Assembly (NCBI RefSeq): GCF_905475395.1
Contig: NC_058339.1
Coordinates: 92,700,520 to 92,764,519 of the forward strand
Reading direction: 5' to 3'
From: Chrysoperla carnea
Lineage: Eukaryota > Arthropoda > Insecta > Neuroptera > Chrysopidae
Length of the DNA: 64,000 nucleotides
Shown here: in pieces, positions 11,301 through 21,414 of the stretch
Layout: every line of letters starts with the position of its first letter
How positions within the stretch are numbered: the stretch's first letter is position 1
Translations under genes and position numbers: made by a program
Notes under the pieces: generated by a model
Databases searched by the model: none
What the model was told of the DNA's origin: nothing
The model's input: the letters and a program-made list of their open reading frames with translations, nothing else

Positions 11301-11769
11301 TTTACATAACAAACACAGATAAAGAGTTTAATTTTGAATAAAATTAACTAAAAATTTTATTGAGTTTAATTATAATTTAAATTTAATTGCACTTTCATTT
11401 ACCAATATTGTTTTTAAAGGCAAATATGTCCACAAAACAAACATCAGTGTCAGGAATTGTGCTACAAAAAATGTAGTAAATGCATTTGCTACAAGAATCG
11501 ATTTGAATATGGAGGAAGCAGGAGAATAATTTATGTTAGTTAAATGAAAATATGTGGTAAGTGAAGTGGGAATATTTCGCTATTTATTAAAACAATTTTT
11601 AATTTTATTTTAGTCCAATGACACAAATATACCATCTCCTACTTTTGCTGCTTATAGATTACCACAAGTTGAAGTTGGATCGCGTTATTGGGTAGTAACC
11701 AAAAAAACAATTGTGATGATAGTCTCAACGGTAGTAAATGTATTTATGTTTTTAATTGGAAGGAGATGA
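5366..11769 (+). CDS. ZNFX1: ZNFX1-like SF1 RNA helicase with NFX1-type zinc finger, 12 exons
   Basis: Exons read by eye: 5366-6183, 7145-7608, 7735-7817, 8067-8178, 8239-8322, 8422-8690, 9097-9240, 10000-10174, 10258-10403, 10475-10629, then 11420-11534 joined to 11614-11769 (906 aa), or 11420-11543 ending at TAA (857 aa). All introns are GT-AG and every phase closes. The chosen ATG has a strong context (AAAATGG) with an in-frame stop at 5303. Residues 1-272 include the family signature [20 protein letters not shown]. Helicase motifs follow in order: GPPGTGKT 317-324 (Walker A), VEEAAE 495-500 (Walker B-like), GDHKQLRP 521-528, QHRMRP 562-567, TTYNGQ 647-652, VDNFQGEE 674-681 and VALSRAKHG 709-717. 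Residues 766-840 are Cys/His-rich NFX1-type zinc finger ([10 protein letters not shown] 791-800). Family members bind and unwind RNA: mammalian ZNFX1 senses viral RNA at mitochondria and C. elegans ZNFX-1 acts in small-RNA inheritance. Human ZNFX1 is about 1,918 aa, so this copy lacks the long N-terminal region and most C-terminal fingers. Orthology rests on motif recognition only. Confidence 0.9.
6240..6620. repeat. Dispersed repeat in ZNFX1 intron 1, paired with 60300-60570
   Basis: Shares GTGCTCATACATCCTTAATTAG, an ATCATCCATCTA block and CTACTTTTGAAGTAATTTATTT with 60300-60570. Both loci carry TTAAGG(A/T)(T/G)GTACGAGC-like boundary strings in inverted arrangement, which suggests a TIR element. 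Non-coding. Confidence 0.5.
6757..6832 (+). repeat. Family R1 fragment (5' end)
   Basis: Holds the R1 5' signature AACAAGTGAAAACAAACAAT, then TGACTGAGTTAATTG and AAATACCATGTATAGACA. Only the 5' end is present, inside ZNFX1 intron 1. Confidence 0.7.
7905..7991 (+). pseudogene. tRNA-Leu-like sequence in ZNFX1 intron 3
   Basis: It has a canonical A box (TGGCCGAGCGGTCTAAGG) and B box (GGTTCGAATCC) spaced as in class II tRNA-Leu. The 3' end CAGCGGC would pair with GCCGCTG, but the 5' end reads GCCTAAA, so only three acceptor pairs survive. No 5-bp anticodon stem with a 7-base loop forms. No T-run terminator follows within 20 bases. Best read as a degenerate tRNA-Leu copy or tRNA-derived SINE head, on the same strand as the host gene. 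Confidence 0.55.
9720..9985 (+). repeat. Dispersed repeat in ZNFX1 intron 7, paired with 30318-30560
   Basis: Starts GATAACTGGGAGTTG. It contains two internal copies of an AACTGGCGATAAT-type block, each followed by ATTAAAACAGGAA and TTTTCAGTAG. The same order is found at 30318-30560. The repeat ends shortly before the exon-8 acceptor at 9999. Confidence 0.6.
10935..11204. mobile_element. 270-bp MITE with ~50-bp TIRs, nested in another repeat, TTTA duplication
   Basis: The ends CTACGGAAGCCTGAATGGCT and, from the right, CTACGGAAGCTTGAATGGCT continue as inverted repeats for about 50 bp. TTTA flanks both sides (10931-10934 and 11205-11208). The interrupted host sequence, GCTACATATTGTTTA plus CATTATTGCTATT, is uninterrupted at about 41863-41890, giving an empty-site reference. 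It lies in the ZNFX1 intron before exon 11. Confidence 0.8.
11614..11769 (+). other. ZNFX1: Terminal ZNFX1 exon encoding a predicted tail anchor
   Basis: Preceded by a pyrimidine-rich acceptor (TTTTATTTTAG, ending 11613). Read in phase 0 it gives 51 residues ending in KK, then a hydrophobic run [18 protein letters not shown], then RR and TGA. That is the layout of a C-tail membrane anchor. Phase 0 is supplied only by the GTTAGT donor at 11535. The stronger GTAAGT donor at 11557 would place TAA (11541) before the junction and make this exon 3'UTR. AATAAA starts 2 bases after the TGA, which supports a real terminal exon whichever donor is used. Confidence 0.55.
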
Positions 11770-11771
11770 TG

Positions 11772-11777
11772 AATAAA
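11772..11777 (+). promoter_or_regulatory. Polyadenylation signal AATAAA of the ZNFX1-like gene
   Basis: A canonical AATAAA hexamer lies directly after the TGA of the last predicted exon. Its position implies a very short 3'UTR for the tail-anchor isoform. Confidence 0.5.
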
Positions 11778-11839
11778 GTTGTCAAAATTATCAGAATTTG
11801 TAAAATTTCAATGTCAATTATTTTTTCGACCTCTCCGGT

Positions 11840-11935
11840 GTTAGCTTTCGTTCCGCTGTGCTAAAAGAAATTGCACCTTTCCACTTCCGTTGAGCAGAAA
11901 AATAGTACATATACCAAGGGAGCAAGTAAAGATGT
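11840..11935 (-). repeat. Short dispersed repeat, reverse copy
   Basis: The reverse complement contains CTTTACTTGCTCCC and TTTAGCACAGCGGAACGAAAG, as at 960-1045 and 50280-50352. It lies just downstream of the ZNFX1 polyadenylation signal. Confidence 0.45.
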
Positions 11936-12038
11936 ATAATATAGTAATTATTTCAAGGTTTATGTCTTCAAATAAATTACCGACACTAATAATTGCACAT
12001 AGCACACTAAATTTATAAACTAATGTAGTATGGCAGTA

Positions 12039-12150
12039 TCTTATATATTATTACTCTAGCAAGTTTTTTCTGCCCTATCCTTATTTTCCTTATTCCTTTA
12101 TCAAATATAATGATTCACGCCTTATTTTCAAGCGTATTGTCTCTAGGTTT
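12039..12150 (+). mobile_element. Helitron-like 5' fragment
   Basis: A|TCTTATATATTATTACTCTAGC matches the 5' end of the complete copy at 35490. The following 90 bp also match (AAGTTTTTTCTGCCCTA, TTCAAGC). The 3' CTAG end is not seen. Confidence 0.55.
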
Positions 12151-13220
12151 GGCATAATAATTCTTAGTGCTTGCTCATTTATGTTACTTAAGGAACGTGT
12201 GTACAAAATTTCATTCTTCTAGACCCAGCGGTTTAGCTGTGTGTTGAGCAGAGACTATATCAGTAAATAAGTTTTCAAAGTTAATTAAATATTATAAGTT
12301 TTCTAATGTGATGCATATAAGGTAAATACAATTTTTATGCAAGACAATAACCTTATTATTCAAGATAAGAACCTTATTATATCAGGTAATAAAGAGATCT
12401 ATATAGTCGATTATACAAATTTAGTTTGCCGTTACATTCAGAGATGGCATTAAATTTCAAGCGACAAAAATTAGTATTAACTTTCCGTTCTTCTTTACCG
12501 ATATATTCTCTGGTGTTGATCGATCAGTCAGCTTCCATTCTTGTACATATAGATATGTCGGTAAAGTATGTTGCTATTATTATCAACATTTTTTTGACAT
12601 ATGAACTCATATATGTAATACTCCTATATGGCCAGTTATGTTATAGCTATATGGTTTAGTATGAGACAGAATGTCCCAACATTACGGTGTCGACAGTATA
12701 TTATTCTCTCTATCCTCCACGAGCGTTTGATAACGATGCCCATGTTTGTCAATTTGACAATATGTATAACTTAAAAATTCTTAAAATTGTAACAGTTTTT
12801 GATAATACAGGGCTAAAAACCTTTATTGATTAAACTACCAAGGCAAAAATATATCTGGTGTTTTTTTTTTGTCACAGTTGAAATAATCTTCATTAACTTT
12901 CGTACCATATGCAGTAGTTTTCTTTTAAATATTATGGAACGAACAAAAACAAAACAAAACGAAAACAATCATACACTGTATTGTTCATTATAGTTTTACT
13001 TCTAGAGCTATTAAATAGCAATAAAAATAAAATAATGTAATAAAATTTATTTATATTAAACGAAACAAATTATTGTATTGTTGATTTTATGTGAATGTGA
13101 TCGACACAAAAGTACCTATGGGCTGCATAAGAGAGGCTATGTTGTTTAAATATCATCTATCTATACAAAAATCATTTTACTCTCCTCGTCTGTATGATAC
13201 TATACTGTACAACATATATA
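12151..13220. other. Intergenic DNA, nothing recognised
   Basis: AT-rich and non-coding. A small palindrome, TGTCAATTTGACA, lies near 12748. The 77-codon frame at 12426-12659 has no recognisable content. Confidence 0.4.
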
Positions 13221-14058
13221 TATGTCGCAGCCACATAAATTAACTCGCCCTTCAATTAACAGAACAGCCTTTTTACAAAACAAGGAAGTTAAACTACCAA
13301 ACTGAACGATATTTATTCAATCAAACATCTAGGCAAATGATTTGAATCGATAACGTTTAACTACTTGCATAGCCTAGTTATTTAAATTTAGTTCCATTTT
13401 CTGCTACCAGGTGCTGAAACCCACACAGTGTTAGTTTCGCGCCGGCAAAGCAACAGTTTTGTTGACGCGTCTCACATTGTGATTGCGTTGACGTAAAAAA
13501 AGAGTATAATATGAAGAGTGTAAGAGTGTGTAAAAAGTTGGAACTAAGTATTGTGGTATAAAAATTGGTTTTCATGGCAAATAATCAGATACAAAATATG
13601 GCGACAAAATTTCAGAAAGCCTAATTTCTCTTGAGAGAAGCAAAGGTAGATAAGTCACCTTTTGGGTGGCCATGAATTCTAAAAATTTATTTGTAAACCT
13701 GATGTTAATCAGTGTCGCAATTATAGACGTACTTGTTCTAAAAACTAAGTTCTTTGCGGATCTCATACCGTGGAACTTAAAACTTGGGTTAACAAATAAT
13801 ATTTGAATTACTTCCATGTTTACTTTGTTATTGAGTTACAATAGAAACAAATTCTAATGACAGATATTTCACCTTTTTTGTCAAGTGATCACTCTATTGT
13901 TTACGAATGGTCTAAGCATCAGTCAGCCAGTTCATTAAATATTGTATTAGACGCTACGACTGAATATTAGGCAGGCCGCTAGTTTGGCATCACCAATCAG
14001 TAAAATGATTAGGCTGTTAAAAGAACGGCTAATTAAGCTAATTGGCTTCGACAGATAT
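13221..14058. mobile_element. TIR transposon family T, copy 2 (both ends)
   Basis: The left end TATGTCGCAGCC...CAATTAACAGAACAGCCT and the right end (reverse complement TATCTGTCGAAGCC...TTTTAACAGCCTAAT) form terminal inverted repeats of about 50 bp. The interior aligns with copy 1 and copy 3 (GCTGAAACCC, AGAGAAGCAAAGG, AATCAGTGTCGCAATTATAG). About 300 bp including the ORF of copy 1 is replaced by unrelated sequence. Confidence 0.65.
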
Positions 14059-14263
14059 ACTATAGTAACTATACTATACTTTAATGGATGATACTGAACT
14101 AATGTGCCTTGGTTAGGCTGGTGTATACATGCATTCGTTTTAAATTCCGTGTTATACTCCTACTATATAAGAAAATAAAAACACGTTGAACAAGCAGCAA
14201 TACACCAATTTTATCTAAAGTAACAACAAAAATCCAGTCAATTAAATCGAAGACAATTTTTTT

Positions 14264-15306
14264 CTGAGGCCGACCCCCCTTTTGAAAAAAATTCGAAAAA
14301 TCGAAAGTAATTTTATGTCTCCAATTTCGCTCAAACTTTGTATAAAAGGTAATTTTGAGCCAAAAAATACAAAATTCGTATTCATTTGATGATTCGAATA
14401 TTAGTTTCTGAGAAAATCGACCTTATGGTATAATTTTTGCCGATATTGTTGAAACTAAGCATCGAATCGTCAAATGAACACGATTTTTGTATTTTCCAGG
14501 TTGAAATTACTCTAGAAAATGATTTTTATCCAAATCGGAGCGAATCTGTTTACTCGATTTTTTTAATTTTCTGAGGCCGACCCCCCCTTTGAAAAAATTC
14601 GAAAAATCGAAAGTAGTTTTATGTCTCCAATTTCGCTCAAACTTTGTATAAAAGGTAATTTTGAGCCAAAAAATACAAAATTCGTATTCATTTGATGATT
14701 CGAATATTAGTTTCTGAGAAAATCGACCTTATGGTATAATTTTTGCCGATATTGTTGAAACTAAGCATCGAATCGTCAAATGAACACGATTTTTGTACTT
14801 TCCAGTTTGAAATTACTCTAGAAAATGATTTTTATCCAAATCGGAGCGAATCTGTTTACTCGATTTTTTTAATTTTCTGAGGCCGACCCCCTCAAAAAAT
14901 ACAAAATTCGTATTCATTTGATGATTCGAATATTAGTTTCTGAGAAAATCGACCTTATGGTATAATTTTTGCCGATATTGTTGAAACTAAGCATCGAATC
15001 GTCAAATGAACACGATTTTTGTATTTTCCAGGTTGAAATTACTCTAGAAAATGATTTTTATCCAAATCGGAGCGAATCTGTTTACTCGATTTTTTTAATT
15101 TTCTGAGGCCGACCCCCCCTTTGAAAAAATTCGAAAAATCGAAAGTAGTTTTATGTCTCCAATTTCGCTCAAACTTTGTATAAAAGGTAATTTTGAGCCA
15201 AAAAATACAAAATTCGTATTCATTTGATGATTCGAATATTAGTTTCTGAGAAAATCGACCTTATGGTATAATTTTTGCCGATATTGTTGAAACTAAGCAT
15301 CGAATC
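14264..15306 (+). repeat. 307-bp tandem satellite, about 3.4 units, each self-palindromic
   Basis: Units begin CTGAGGCCGACCCC at 14264, 14571, 14877 and 15103 (periods 307, 306 and 226). The third unit lost about 80 bp. Within a unit the left half (CTCCAATTTCGCTC...ATTCATTTGATGATTCGAAT) is the imperfect reverse complement of the right half (ATCGAATCGTCAAATGAA...CAAATCGGAG), with arms of about 110 bp. The array closes with an inverted unit (15307-15602). Non-coding. Confidence 0.85.
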
Positions 15307-15602
15307 CTCAGAAAATTGAAAAAATCGAGCAAGATAATTCTCTCCGATTTGGATAAAAATTATTTCCTAGAGTAATTTCAACCAGGAAAATACAAAAATC
15401 GTATTCATTTCATGATTGGATGCTTTGTTTCAAAAATATCGGCAAAAATTATACGAGAAGGTCAATTTTCTCATAAACTAAGAATCGAATCGTCAAATGA
15501 ATACGATTTTTGTATTTTTTGGGTCCAAATTACCTTTTATACTAAGTTCGGGCGAAATTGGAGAGCCAAAACCCCTGTCGATTTTTCGAATTTTTTCTAT
15601 TT
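15307..15602 (-). repeat. Inverted, diverged unit closing the satellite
   Basis: Reads as the reverse complement of the 307-bp unit: CTCCGATTTGGATAAAAAT, then AATACAAAAATCGTATTCATT, CGATTTTTCGAATTTTTTC and so on. It is more diverged than the direct units are from one another, which suggests an older copy or a founder. A 79-codon frame across it (15412-15651) is not a gene. Confidence 0.8.
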
Positions 15603-15839
15603 GTTTTTTTATTTGTACAACGAAAATCGGATATCCAAAACACTTTTATAATTCATATTCGATTTGATAAGTTTGTGAGTGTGTGTGCTTATGTGAGAGT
15701 GTGTGTTTTGTAGGTAAGTGTATGTGTGTAGAACAAAGACAGAGCTATAGGCAACTTTGAGGTTCATGTTAGAGAAAGATGTAATCAGGTGGCATCTTAT
15801 AGTTTTAGTTGCACGATTCCATCTGTACAATGGTTTATT

Positions 15840-16005
15840 AAGATGTAATTATGATGATGCTTGACGCTGGCTTTGAGCTACAAATTAGGATTTCACCTAG
15901 CTGAAAAAAAAAATACAACTATGTGCAGCGTCAAATTTAAAAGATGTAACTTCATGATGACGCTTGAGGCTGGCTTTGAGCGTCAAATTACGAATCCACC
16001 TAGCT
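15840..16005. repeat. 101-bp tandem duplication
   Basis: AGATGTAA...GATGATGCTTGACGCTGGCTTTGAG...CACCTAGCT at 15840-15902 recurs at 15942-16005. It lies 250 bp upstream of the candidate promoter at 16256. Confidence 0.65.
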
Positions 16006-16082
16006 AATTTTTGATGTGAAACATCTATAGCTGCACGTTAAACCGATTTCTGGTGTGGCGACACGTCACCACGCTATATGAT

Positions 16083-16084
<2 letters not shown>

Positions 16085-16118
<34 letters not shown>
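16085..16118. repeat. (TA)17 microsatellite
   Basis: An uninterrupted TA dinucleotide run of 34 bases. Confidence 0.95.
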
Positions 16119-16121
<3 letters not shown>

Positions 16122-16249
16122 TCTATATGCAGTAGTGTGTAGATGTGGAGTTCTTTTCTGCATATTACTTTTACAAAATAATGTCGATGTTTCACATCTG
16201 CCAGGCGTCCCGTGACGGCTCACATTTTTTTACAGTTTTTTTTGGTAGT

Positions 16250-16330
16250 CTCCCCTATATAAACAAGTGCACGCCTAACTGGTCTAATGACTTTCAGTTT
16301 TAGTACTCTGTGAGTCGATGAATTTTTCAT
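16250..16330 (+). promoter_or_regulatory. Candidate core promoter (TATA box plus TCAGTT initiator)
   Basis: CTATATAAAC (TATATAAA 16256-16263) is followed by CTTTCAGTTTTAG with TCAGTT at 16294-16299, an arthropod-type initiator. The spacing of about 38-40 bp is longer than the usual 25-32. Downstream sequence to about 17000 has the GTGAAAGTG/AAGTGATA style common in insect leaders, but no open frame. An LTR promoter is an alternative. Confidence 0.3.
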
Positions 16331-18229
16331 TCGTCTTGATGAGCTTATTCAGGAAGTTCAGAGTTCTACTATACAATTAAAAAATTGAAAAAAAAAATAT
16401 ATATATGAACAAAATAATAGAATCGTACAAAAAAAGAGTGTATAGTTTATACACTGGAGGACTGGTTGGGTGGGTTAGCAAGACCCACCAGCAGGCGGTA
16501 TCGGGTGTGTTCGGTATCCTCCCGGAAGTGCACGAATAGTTTGAACGAACGCAACAGTAGAGAACGTCTCTCATGTACCATCCGTCGGGTAAAAATAATT
16601 TTAGTGCATAGCGGGTATTTCATGAAACAAAATTCCGTTTTTATCCGTGTGAAAGTGTTTTACCTCATGTGAAATAAAAAAAAAAAAAGAAATATATACA
16701 AGTGATATTATATTGAAAAATGTGTTTATTAATACAATATTAAAATCTATTTGGAAAATATTTATGAAAATTCTGTGAGAAAATCTATGAAAATAAACAT
16801 ACATACAGTTTTTGTGAGTGCAGTTCCTGGTGAAAAAAAATCAATAACGTATTAGTTTTATTTTTTTGGTGTTTGTGTGATTTCTGTGTAGAAGGAAAAT
16901 CAGTTTTCTAATTTTCTCTTCATATTGTGTTATTTTACGTTTTTATGTGGAAGTTTTCATTTCCGTTTTTTCACCCTTGCTGAATTATAGTCTACTTAAA
17001 AAAAGGTGCTTATGAAGTTCTAGTATTTTCCATTTAAATTACTAACAAATTTTTTAAATTATTATTTATAAAAATAATAATTTTTCATATATTTTTTTTG
17101 TTTTTATTTATAAATTAATGTTTGTAAATTTCTTATGTTTACCGGTATGGATTTGTATAATAATAAAATATGATAACTTTTTTTCTTTGAAATTTTCATT
17201 TTCGACATTTTCTTTATAACTTTTAATAAAAAATTAGATATTTTTTATTTATTTATTCTTTTAAAAAATTTTATTTTATGTAGGTATCCGATTTTTATAT
17301 TTCTAGTAAAAATTTAAAAGAATTTTTCATGGAAATGTGTTCATTGCGGCCAATATTTCCTATTTATGACTACATTTATATTAAAGAGTCAAAGATTAGG
17401 CCTGGTTAGACAGAAAATTTTTTATATTCCATTTATACATTTCAATGGTTCTACTATAAGCGTTTTCGAATTAGGCCTAAAATAGATACATTTACTTTTA
17501 AGGGTGTCATGAAGAAGTTAATGACTAATTAATCACAAATTTCCATTCACTTATTCATTTAATTTAGGAACGCCCAGCCAAAACATTCCTTTTCTTGATT
17601 TTCGTAAAAAACGATGTACAAGTTAAATACATTGTATGATAGGGAAACGACGGTAAACACATTAATTTTAGGATCGTCGATCGAACTCGAGTCCCGGAAA
17701 TGACAGCTTCACTACCCATTTACAAAACAATCCTGGTTTTAGTTTTTGAGATCCACGTGAACGAAGCCGTGGTGGGTTTACAAGGAATTAAATATGAATC
17801 AATAAATTTTTCTCTTTTCGAAAATACAATCTTTATTCGATGAAAGTTATCTCAAAGCAATGAGATATGCTTGGGAAATATAACAATTTGCTTTGCTCGT
17901 TGCAAGGATATATCCTTATTTTTGTATATAATGTCAAAAAGCCTTTTCCCGAGAAAATACGAAGGTTGGATTGCACTAATGTTGAGTTGCTTTTGCCTTT
18001 TGCTTTTAATTTCGCCTGTGAACTTTTTAAATAAGTAGCCTATGTTACTGTTCAGGTCAGAAGCTATGCCTCTATATGGAATTTATATTACCCGCTGCTA
18101 GGTGTAAAAGTTTCTGGACCAACTAAATGAAATTGATCAATATAAATATAGGAAAAGCCTACGGGTTGTTAACGGTAACAAAACTAAGATTAAAACCCTG
18201 GTTTTAATAATAATACAAAAGAGGGGTAC
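16331..18229. other. Possible leader/intron DNA with a GC-richer patch
   Basis: Apart from a GC-richer patch at about 16456-16590 (a possible GTAAAA donor follows CCGTCGG), this is AT-rich non-coding sequence. No gene, RNA or element boundary is supported. Confidence 0.3.
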
Positions 18230-18530
18230 TGCAATTGGGTTCTTAGCACCTAGGCCAAGGATTCCTCTGTGCCCTTCTAGAGAACAAACTGCCATCCGAA
18301 GAAGGGGAGAGGCCAGATGCCATGCAGAAAGCCCACAACTTCTCCGCCATATTTTGTTTCTTCCAGGATTTATGGATTTAATTTGGTTACGTCGTCCTCC
18401 ATACAGGCCCTACAAGTAGGATCATTAGAGATCCCCATGTTATGAAGGGAGTAGTTGCATATAATCGACAGTGTCCTGTGTAGAGTCTCACCACCCTTCT
18501 GAATTGTGCTATAAAAAAACCAATAATATT
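18230..18530 (-). pseudogene. LINE ORF2 C-terminal fragment (post-RNase H zinc knuckle)
   Basis: On the minus strand, conceptual frames give RRVVRLYTGHCRLYATTPF and then, after a frameshift, HNMGISNDPTCRACMEDD. This is the TGH...GxxxDPxCRxC...E block found at the C-terminus of jockey/R1-type LINE ORF2. Several frameshifts and stops make it dead. Confidence 0.65.
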
Positions 18531-18639
18531 GGGAATTGAAAAAAAACAGTTTTTTAAATAGACAATCTTTCGCTATTGATAAGCTTGGAATAAAATGTAT
18601 GTACTGGATCTAATTTTAATTAACTATTTCGATGATTCT

Positions 18640-19165
18640 ATTCGACTTGAAAAATTGATGAATTAGGCTTTGTATCTTTGTGTAACAAAAACGCACATTT
18701 TATTGTATATCCTCTATATAAATTCGTGCGGGTTTTGTGACACAGAGATACTTTCTGGACTCATTTGAACTGTAGAAAGAACGAATTTTGAGGCTTGTTA
18801 CTCCTGTGGATTCAATTCGACTTGTGAAAAATTGGTGAATTAGACTACGTATCTCTGTGTCACAAAAAACGCACAGTATATACTCTATGTAAATCCTTGC
18901 GAGTTTTATGATACAGAGATACTTTCTGGACTCATTTGAACTACAAAAAGAACGAATTTTGACGATTTTTACTTTTGTGGATTCAATTCAATTTGAAAAA
19001 TTGGTGAATTAGGCTACGTATCTCTGTGTATCACAAAAATACTCTATGTAAATCCGTGGGTTTTTTGTGACACAGAGATACTTTCTGGACTCTTTTCAAC
19101 TGTAGAAAGAACAAGCTTTGTGGCTTGTATTTTTTGTGGATTGTTTTCGACTTGAAAAATTGGTT
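18640..19165. repeat. ~165-bp tandem repeat with internal inverted motifs
   Basis: GATACTTTCTGGACTC recurs at 18747, 18918 and 19077 (periods 171 and 159), and a degenerate unit starts near 18640. Each unit carries TTTTGTGACACAGAGATAC and its complement ATCTCTGTGTCACAAAA, so adjacent pieces can form hairpins. Confidence 0.75.
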
Positions 19166-19278
19166 ACGTATACTATTTTAACCCGATTAATTGCAAATTA
19201 TTTTCTATCACGAACAAAGTCTTGTTTATAAGAAAAATATTGCTACGTGTAAGTTTTATTTTCCAAAAATTTGAACTA

Positions 19279-19840
19279 AACACAAACGAAAACAAACAAT
19301 TGACTGAGTAAATTTTTGAAATACTCTGTGTTCAATGTCAGTGCTTGCATTATTTTTTTATAAATTTATAAATGTTTAAAAAATCAACAAGGTTTTCGAA
19401 AGTATTTTCTAGAATTTGTCTTCGTTTTTCGAGAATCTTTTACAAGACCGCTAGTTGAAGGCTACCCGCAAATTTTCAACTCTCTATTTTTTATAGTTCT
19501 AGAGAAAATGAACCACAAAGTTTTGTCTTAATTTACGCCCTCGCTGGTAATCAATGATGTTTACGAAAAAATGTTTCAAACAAAAGTTAATTTTTCTATA
19601 TCTAAGACCCAAATGATTTATGTTAGGCTTTGCACTTTTTACGCATTGGGCACGCTATAAAAATTAAAGCTTGATATCTCTTTCCGTTTTTGAACTATCG
19701 TGTCGACAGATGGACAGAGACACAACGGAAGTGGACTAATTTAGATGATCTTATGAGCACCTATACCAAAGTTTTGTTTAACAAACTTGGGTCTTAACTT
19801 AGTATACCTTGATATATATTTCATATATACAGGGTATAAA
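19279..19840 (+). repeat. Family R1, near-full copy
   Basis: 5' signature AACAAACAATTGACTGAGTA; middle CACGCTATAAAAATT...GATATCTCTTTCCGTTTTTGA; 3' end GTATACCTTGATATA...CAGGGTATAAA. The family has a palindromic CAATTGACTGAGTTAATTG near its 5' end and a TATACC...GGTATA palindrome at its 3' end. No ORF is present. Not assigned to a superfamily. Confidence 0.8.
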
Positions 19841-20355
19841 AATAAGGTTTTGAACATTAAATAAAATAAGATTAGTTTGTGTCGTTTGGTATTTGAATGA
19901 TAAAATTCAAGAATCGAAATACATTTTATGTTACACAATCACAGTGATTCGTAACGAGTGCCTCTAGTGACTAGAGAGTTTTGGGGTGGTAAATTGTTGC
20001 GCAGCTGCAGTTTACTGTACATTTTGGTTTGGTATGGAGTCACCTATTCGTTTGCAAGCTATAACTATTTCGTGACGATATATGGAATTTTTTTTAATTT
20101 ATAAAATTGTGATTTATTTTCACATTTATTTGCTAACAATTTAAAATACAACATTTTCAATTTAAGTAAAAACATTCTCTGTATTTTCTTTTCACTTGTA
20201 CGTAAAAAAAAATAGGGAGTTTTTGAGAGTAAAGATAAAATACATTACGATGTATAATTTTTATTTTCCAAGAGTTCTTTTAAAATTATGTTGAAATTGA
20301 TTCTATGTACTTCTACAAATATGTTAAACTACTCTCCAAAAAAGTTTACTTTGAT

Positions 20356-21035
20356 CAGTGGCGTAGCGAGCTTAATTCGCGCCCTGGGCACAATAACTTT
20401 TTTGCGTCCCCTCTGCCCCATTCGAAAACCATATCATATTATAAATTAAGTCATAGGCTCAAGCTATCCTTTAAATTTGAGACAAAAAATATAGTTGAGA
20501 AAACAAGAAATGTAGTTGAGAAAAGAATCTAGAATTAGTTCAAAAGATAACTATTATTTATCTCTAGCCAATTCTCCGGACATTTGTGTGGTCTTATTAC
20601 ACGTATTATTGTATTAATATCCCATTTTTGACGAAGAGACTTCGCCTTTTTACCTCTTCACAGAGCTTGTCTCCGAATTCGGCTAGTTGAGTCGCTAATT
20701 CAAGATCATATCTGACATATTATTTTATCAGACAAATCAAGTAAGTAATTTATGTAACCACACAGCGTAGATGCTATAAGGAAGTGCTGGCAGACACAGG
20801 TCGAGCCAGCCTTGCTAGTAGAAAAGACAAGACATTTCTATTATGAATATATTATTACAGTTTGATTTAAACTATTAGTGTTTCGTTTTTTCCTTTTTAT
20901 TTACGAATTAACATTTATTATACAACTCTGGCATTCGTATATTCAGCAATTTTTTGTTTTGTGGACCATTTGGTGCCCTTTGTGAGTAGCAACCGGGGTA
21001 CGATATACCTCTTGCTCCCACTCGCTATGCTACTA
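20356..21035. mobile_element. hAT-like non-autonomous element, CAGTGGCGTAGCGAG ends
   Basis: The left end is CAGTGGCGTAGCGAG. The right end reverse-complements to TAGTAGCATAGCGAGTGG. Flanks ACTTTGAT and GTTTTAAT agree at 5 of 8 positions, as for a decayed 8-bp duplication. The interior is shared with 27100-27475 (CTTCACAGAGCTTGTCTC, GGACCATTTGG(T/C)GCCC). Confidence 0.6.
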
Positions 21036-21414
21036 GTTTTAATATAAAAAAATGCTAAAAAAGAGATAGTTTGGAGTTTTCTAACCACCAATTTTTTCTT
21101 GGATACCGGGCTATCAGTACAGCGCATATTGTTGGCTATAATAATATATATGTTCACTTAAATATGAAAAGGTGAATGATCGCAAGAGAATATACCAAGT
21201 ACCCAGTACAAGTAAAAAAAAAAATATGTCAAATTCAAGGTTAACCAAATGTTTTATTTAAACAAATTATTATGTGTTTAGGTACGAAATGAACATACTC
21301 TACGGTTCTACACTAAATATAATTCTAATGTACTTTTCAATTTATATTTTATAATTGCAATAGATCGAGTAGAATAACTGACTGAGTTAATTGTGAAAGT
21401 ATTTTTATGTTCAA

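Noticed and set aside
15412..15651. 79-codon open frame
   Set aside because: It is the inverted unit of the foldback satellite read in one frame; no homologous frame is conserved in the direct units.
16377..16672. Open frames on both strands over a GC-richer patch
   Set aside because: Overlapping antisense frames with no domain; better explained by base composition.
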